Source: Endocalyx cinctus
Lineage: Eukaryota; Ascomycota; Sordariomycetes; Amphisphaeriales; Apiosporaceae
Reading direction: 5' to 3'
DNA length: 64,000 nt
Assembly: GCA_001600455.1 (NCBI GenBank)
Contig: BCKC01000007.1
Location: 611,394 to 675,393, forward strand
The position numbers were made by a program, and so were the translations under genes. Shown piece by piece: positions 62,854 through 64,000 of the stretch. A model generated the notes under the pieces. That model was not told where the DNA came from and made no database searches. It saw only the letters and a list, made by a program, of their open reading frames with translations. Each line of letters opens with the position of its first letter. Position 1 is the stretch's first letter.

Positions 62854-62886
62854 TTTTTTTTTTTTTTTTTTTTTTTAAAAAAAAAA
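62854..62886. repeat. T23-A10 homopolymer junction
   Basis: A run of 23 T passes directly into 10 A, making an inverted AT-only structure. Non-coding. Confidence 0.85.
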
Positions 62887-64000
62887 TTACTATACCAAGT
62901 ACCTATAGATATATATCAAAAACATATATATGTTTACATGTACACCTATATGTATACTTGTATATACTACAGTCATCTGTGCTTGGCTATACTTGGCTTC
63001 CTACACCTATTCTGGGGTTTTGAATGTTAATGTAAATACTTGCCCTACATAACAACAGGGTAACGAGAAAATTTTGATATGTCTAGTAATTATTTAGATA
63101 TTTCTTTTTGATCATCGAGGCTCTTACATCTTCAATAACATCGGAAATAGCATTGGCACTTAAATCTCAAAACAAGTGTAGAAGAATACTGTACGTGTGC
63201 TATGTAGTGAACCGGCGAAAATTCAGCACCCTGTAAGCGTTAAAACATACACAAATAGGACACAAGGCTGAGACCAGATTAATTCATTGGAAACTTGAAG
63301 CTGCCCGTGGTGATACTTCACCGATACCAAGTACTGGGTATTTGAGTAAACACCAAACCTGCATATGTATACATGACTCATTCGTGTTACACCGGTTGAG
63401 GAGCATCTTTCTATACTATGTCTATGTCTACACTAGTATAGTTATATTCCTCCGAGCTTCATCTCATTCCATTACCCTCATAAATTGTTTTAACTTGATT
63501 TTAATGCTACTTCGACCCTTAAGACCTGAAAGTAGGGTAGGTCTTGAGATGAGTGGCGTAGCGTGTCACTTTAACCCCTGAAGAGGACCACCTTAAAACC
63601 CTCAGATATTCCCCGACATCGTATCCACGCTGGATCTGATAAGAAAGAAAGAGGAAAAAAAAAAAGGCCCAATCGGGCAGCTAAGCAGGGGGTCACTGTA
63701 TCTTGACAAGATCTTAGCATTAAAGAACCACTTATATAACCTTTTTACTATGGTACTTCGTTTAACATGATATTTACACCTTCTAGGTTAGTCTCTGGGT
63801 GAAAGATAACAGCTGTACTATGTATGTATGTACACCAGAGAGATATACGAAATATGTTAAGCTTAAGTTTAACCCCTCAAGAGATGTGGGGGAGAAATAT
63901 GTAACTCTTACATAGTACATGGTACATACATAGTACAGCTAGAGAGGCTCTTTGTGCAGGCTCTGGATTCACGGTAATGAACTCGCCTTGCCACGTCGTA

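Larger units (their letters stand above)
60402..64000. other. gene-poor right end of the window
   Basis: About 3.6 kb. The first few hundred bases should contain the reductase promoter. At 60911-61379 two minus-strand frames (143 and 130 codons) and a plus-strand frame (71 codons) overlap; I recognise none of them. Notable simple sequences are a run of 26 G (61979-62004), T/A runs at 62031-62054, and T23 followed by A10 (62854-62886). Words of the TATGTACAT type continue to the end. No gene supported. Confidence 0.55.

Overview
The window is nuclear DNA of a filamentous ascomycete (Pezizomycotina, most probably Sordariomycetes). The genes carry short spliceosomal introns of about 50 to 190 bases with GTANGT-type donors and CTAAC-like branch sites. 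The gene set is typical of moulds: Rsp5/HulA-type ligase, AHC1-like ADA subunit, quinate-repressor-like protein and Zn2Cys6 regulator. Intergenic DNA is AT-rich, full of homopolymer runs, and sprinkled with TACCTAGGTA and TACTCCGTAC motifs. I recognise no transposon protein, tRNA, rRNA or CRISPR array.

Twelve genes are supported, with about 26 percent of the window coding. Left to right: choline-phosphate cytidylyltransferase (4805-6566, -), an F-box protein (7960-9069, -), a Tctex1-type dynein light chain (12227-12990, -) divergent from the polyphosphate-polymerase subunit VTC1 (14524-15007, +), an Alba-like nucleic-acid-binding protein (15594-16430, -), an AHC1-like ADA complex protein (20493-22481, +), a NEDD4/Rsp5-family HECT ubiquitin ligase (24155-27209, -), a Pab2-type RRM protein (30328-31213, -), a small secreted cysteine-rich protein (36346-36693, +), a quinate-repressor-like AROM derivative (41014-43278, +), a Zn2Cys6 transcription factor (52381-55271, +) and a ferric-chelate reductase (58456-60401, -). 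Intron-exon structures were worked out by hand from splice signals, frame continuity and family motifs. Every spliced reading frame closes exactly.

The left half (0-32 kb) is mainly conserved housekeeping genes: phospholipid synthesis, vacuolar polyphosphate, motor, chromatin, ubiquitin and mRNA processing. The right half (32-64 kb) is sparser. It holds the accessory-looking genes (secreted protein, AROM-derived regulator, Zn-cluster regulator, iron reductase) separated by gene-poor tracts of 3 to 9 kb. The genes do not form an obvious cluster or pathway. In particular, no quinate-catabolic enzyme lies beside the quinate-repressor-like gene.

The two observations most worth following are the secreted protein and the AROM derivative. 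The secreted protein is built from two four-cysteine modules with exactly the same spacing, C-x7-C-x10-C-x4-C, separated by a Lys-Arg site. The AROM derivative keeps dehydroquinase active-site residues but has lost all catalytic and cofactor signatures of its shikimate dehydrogenase domain.
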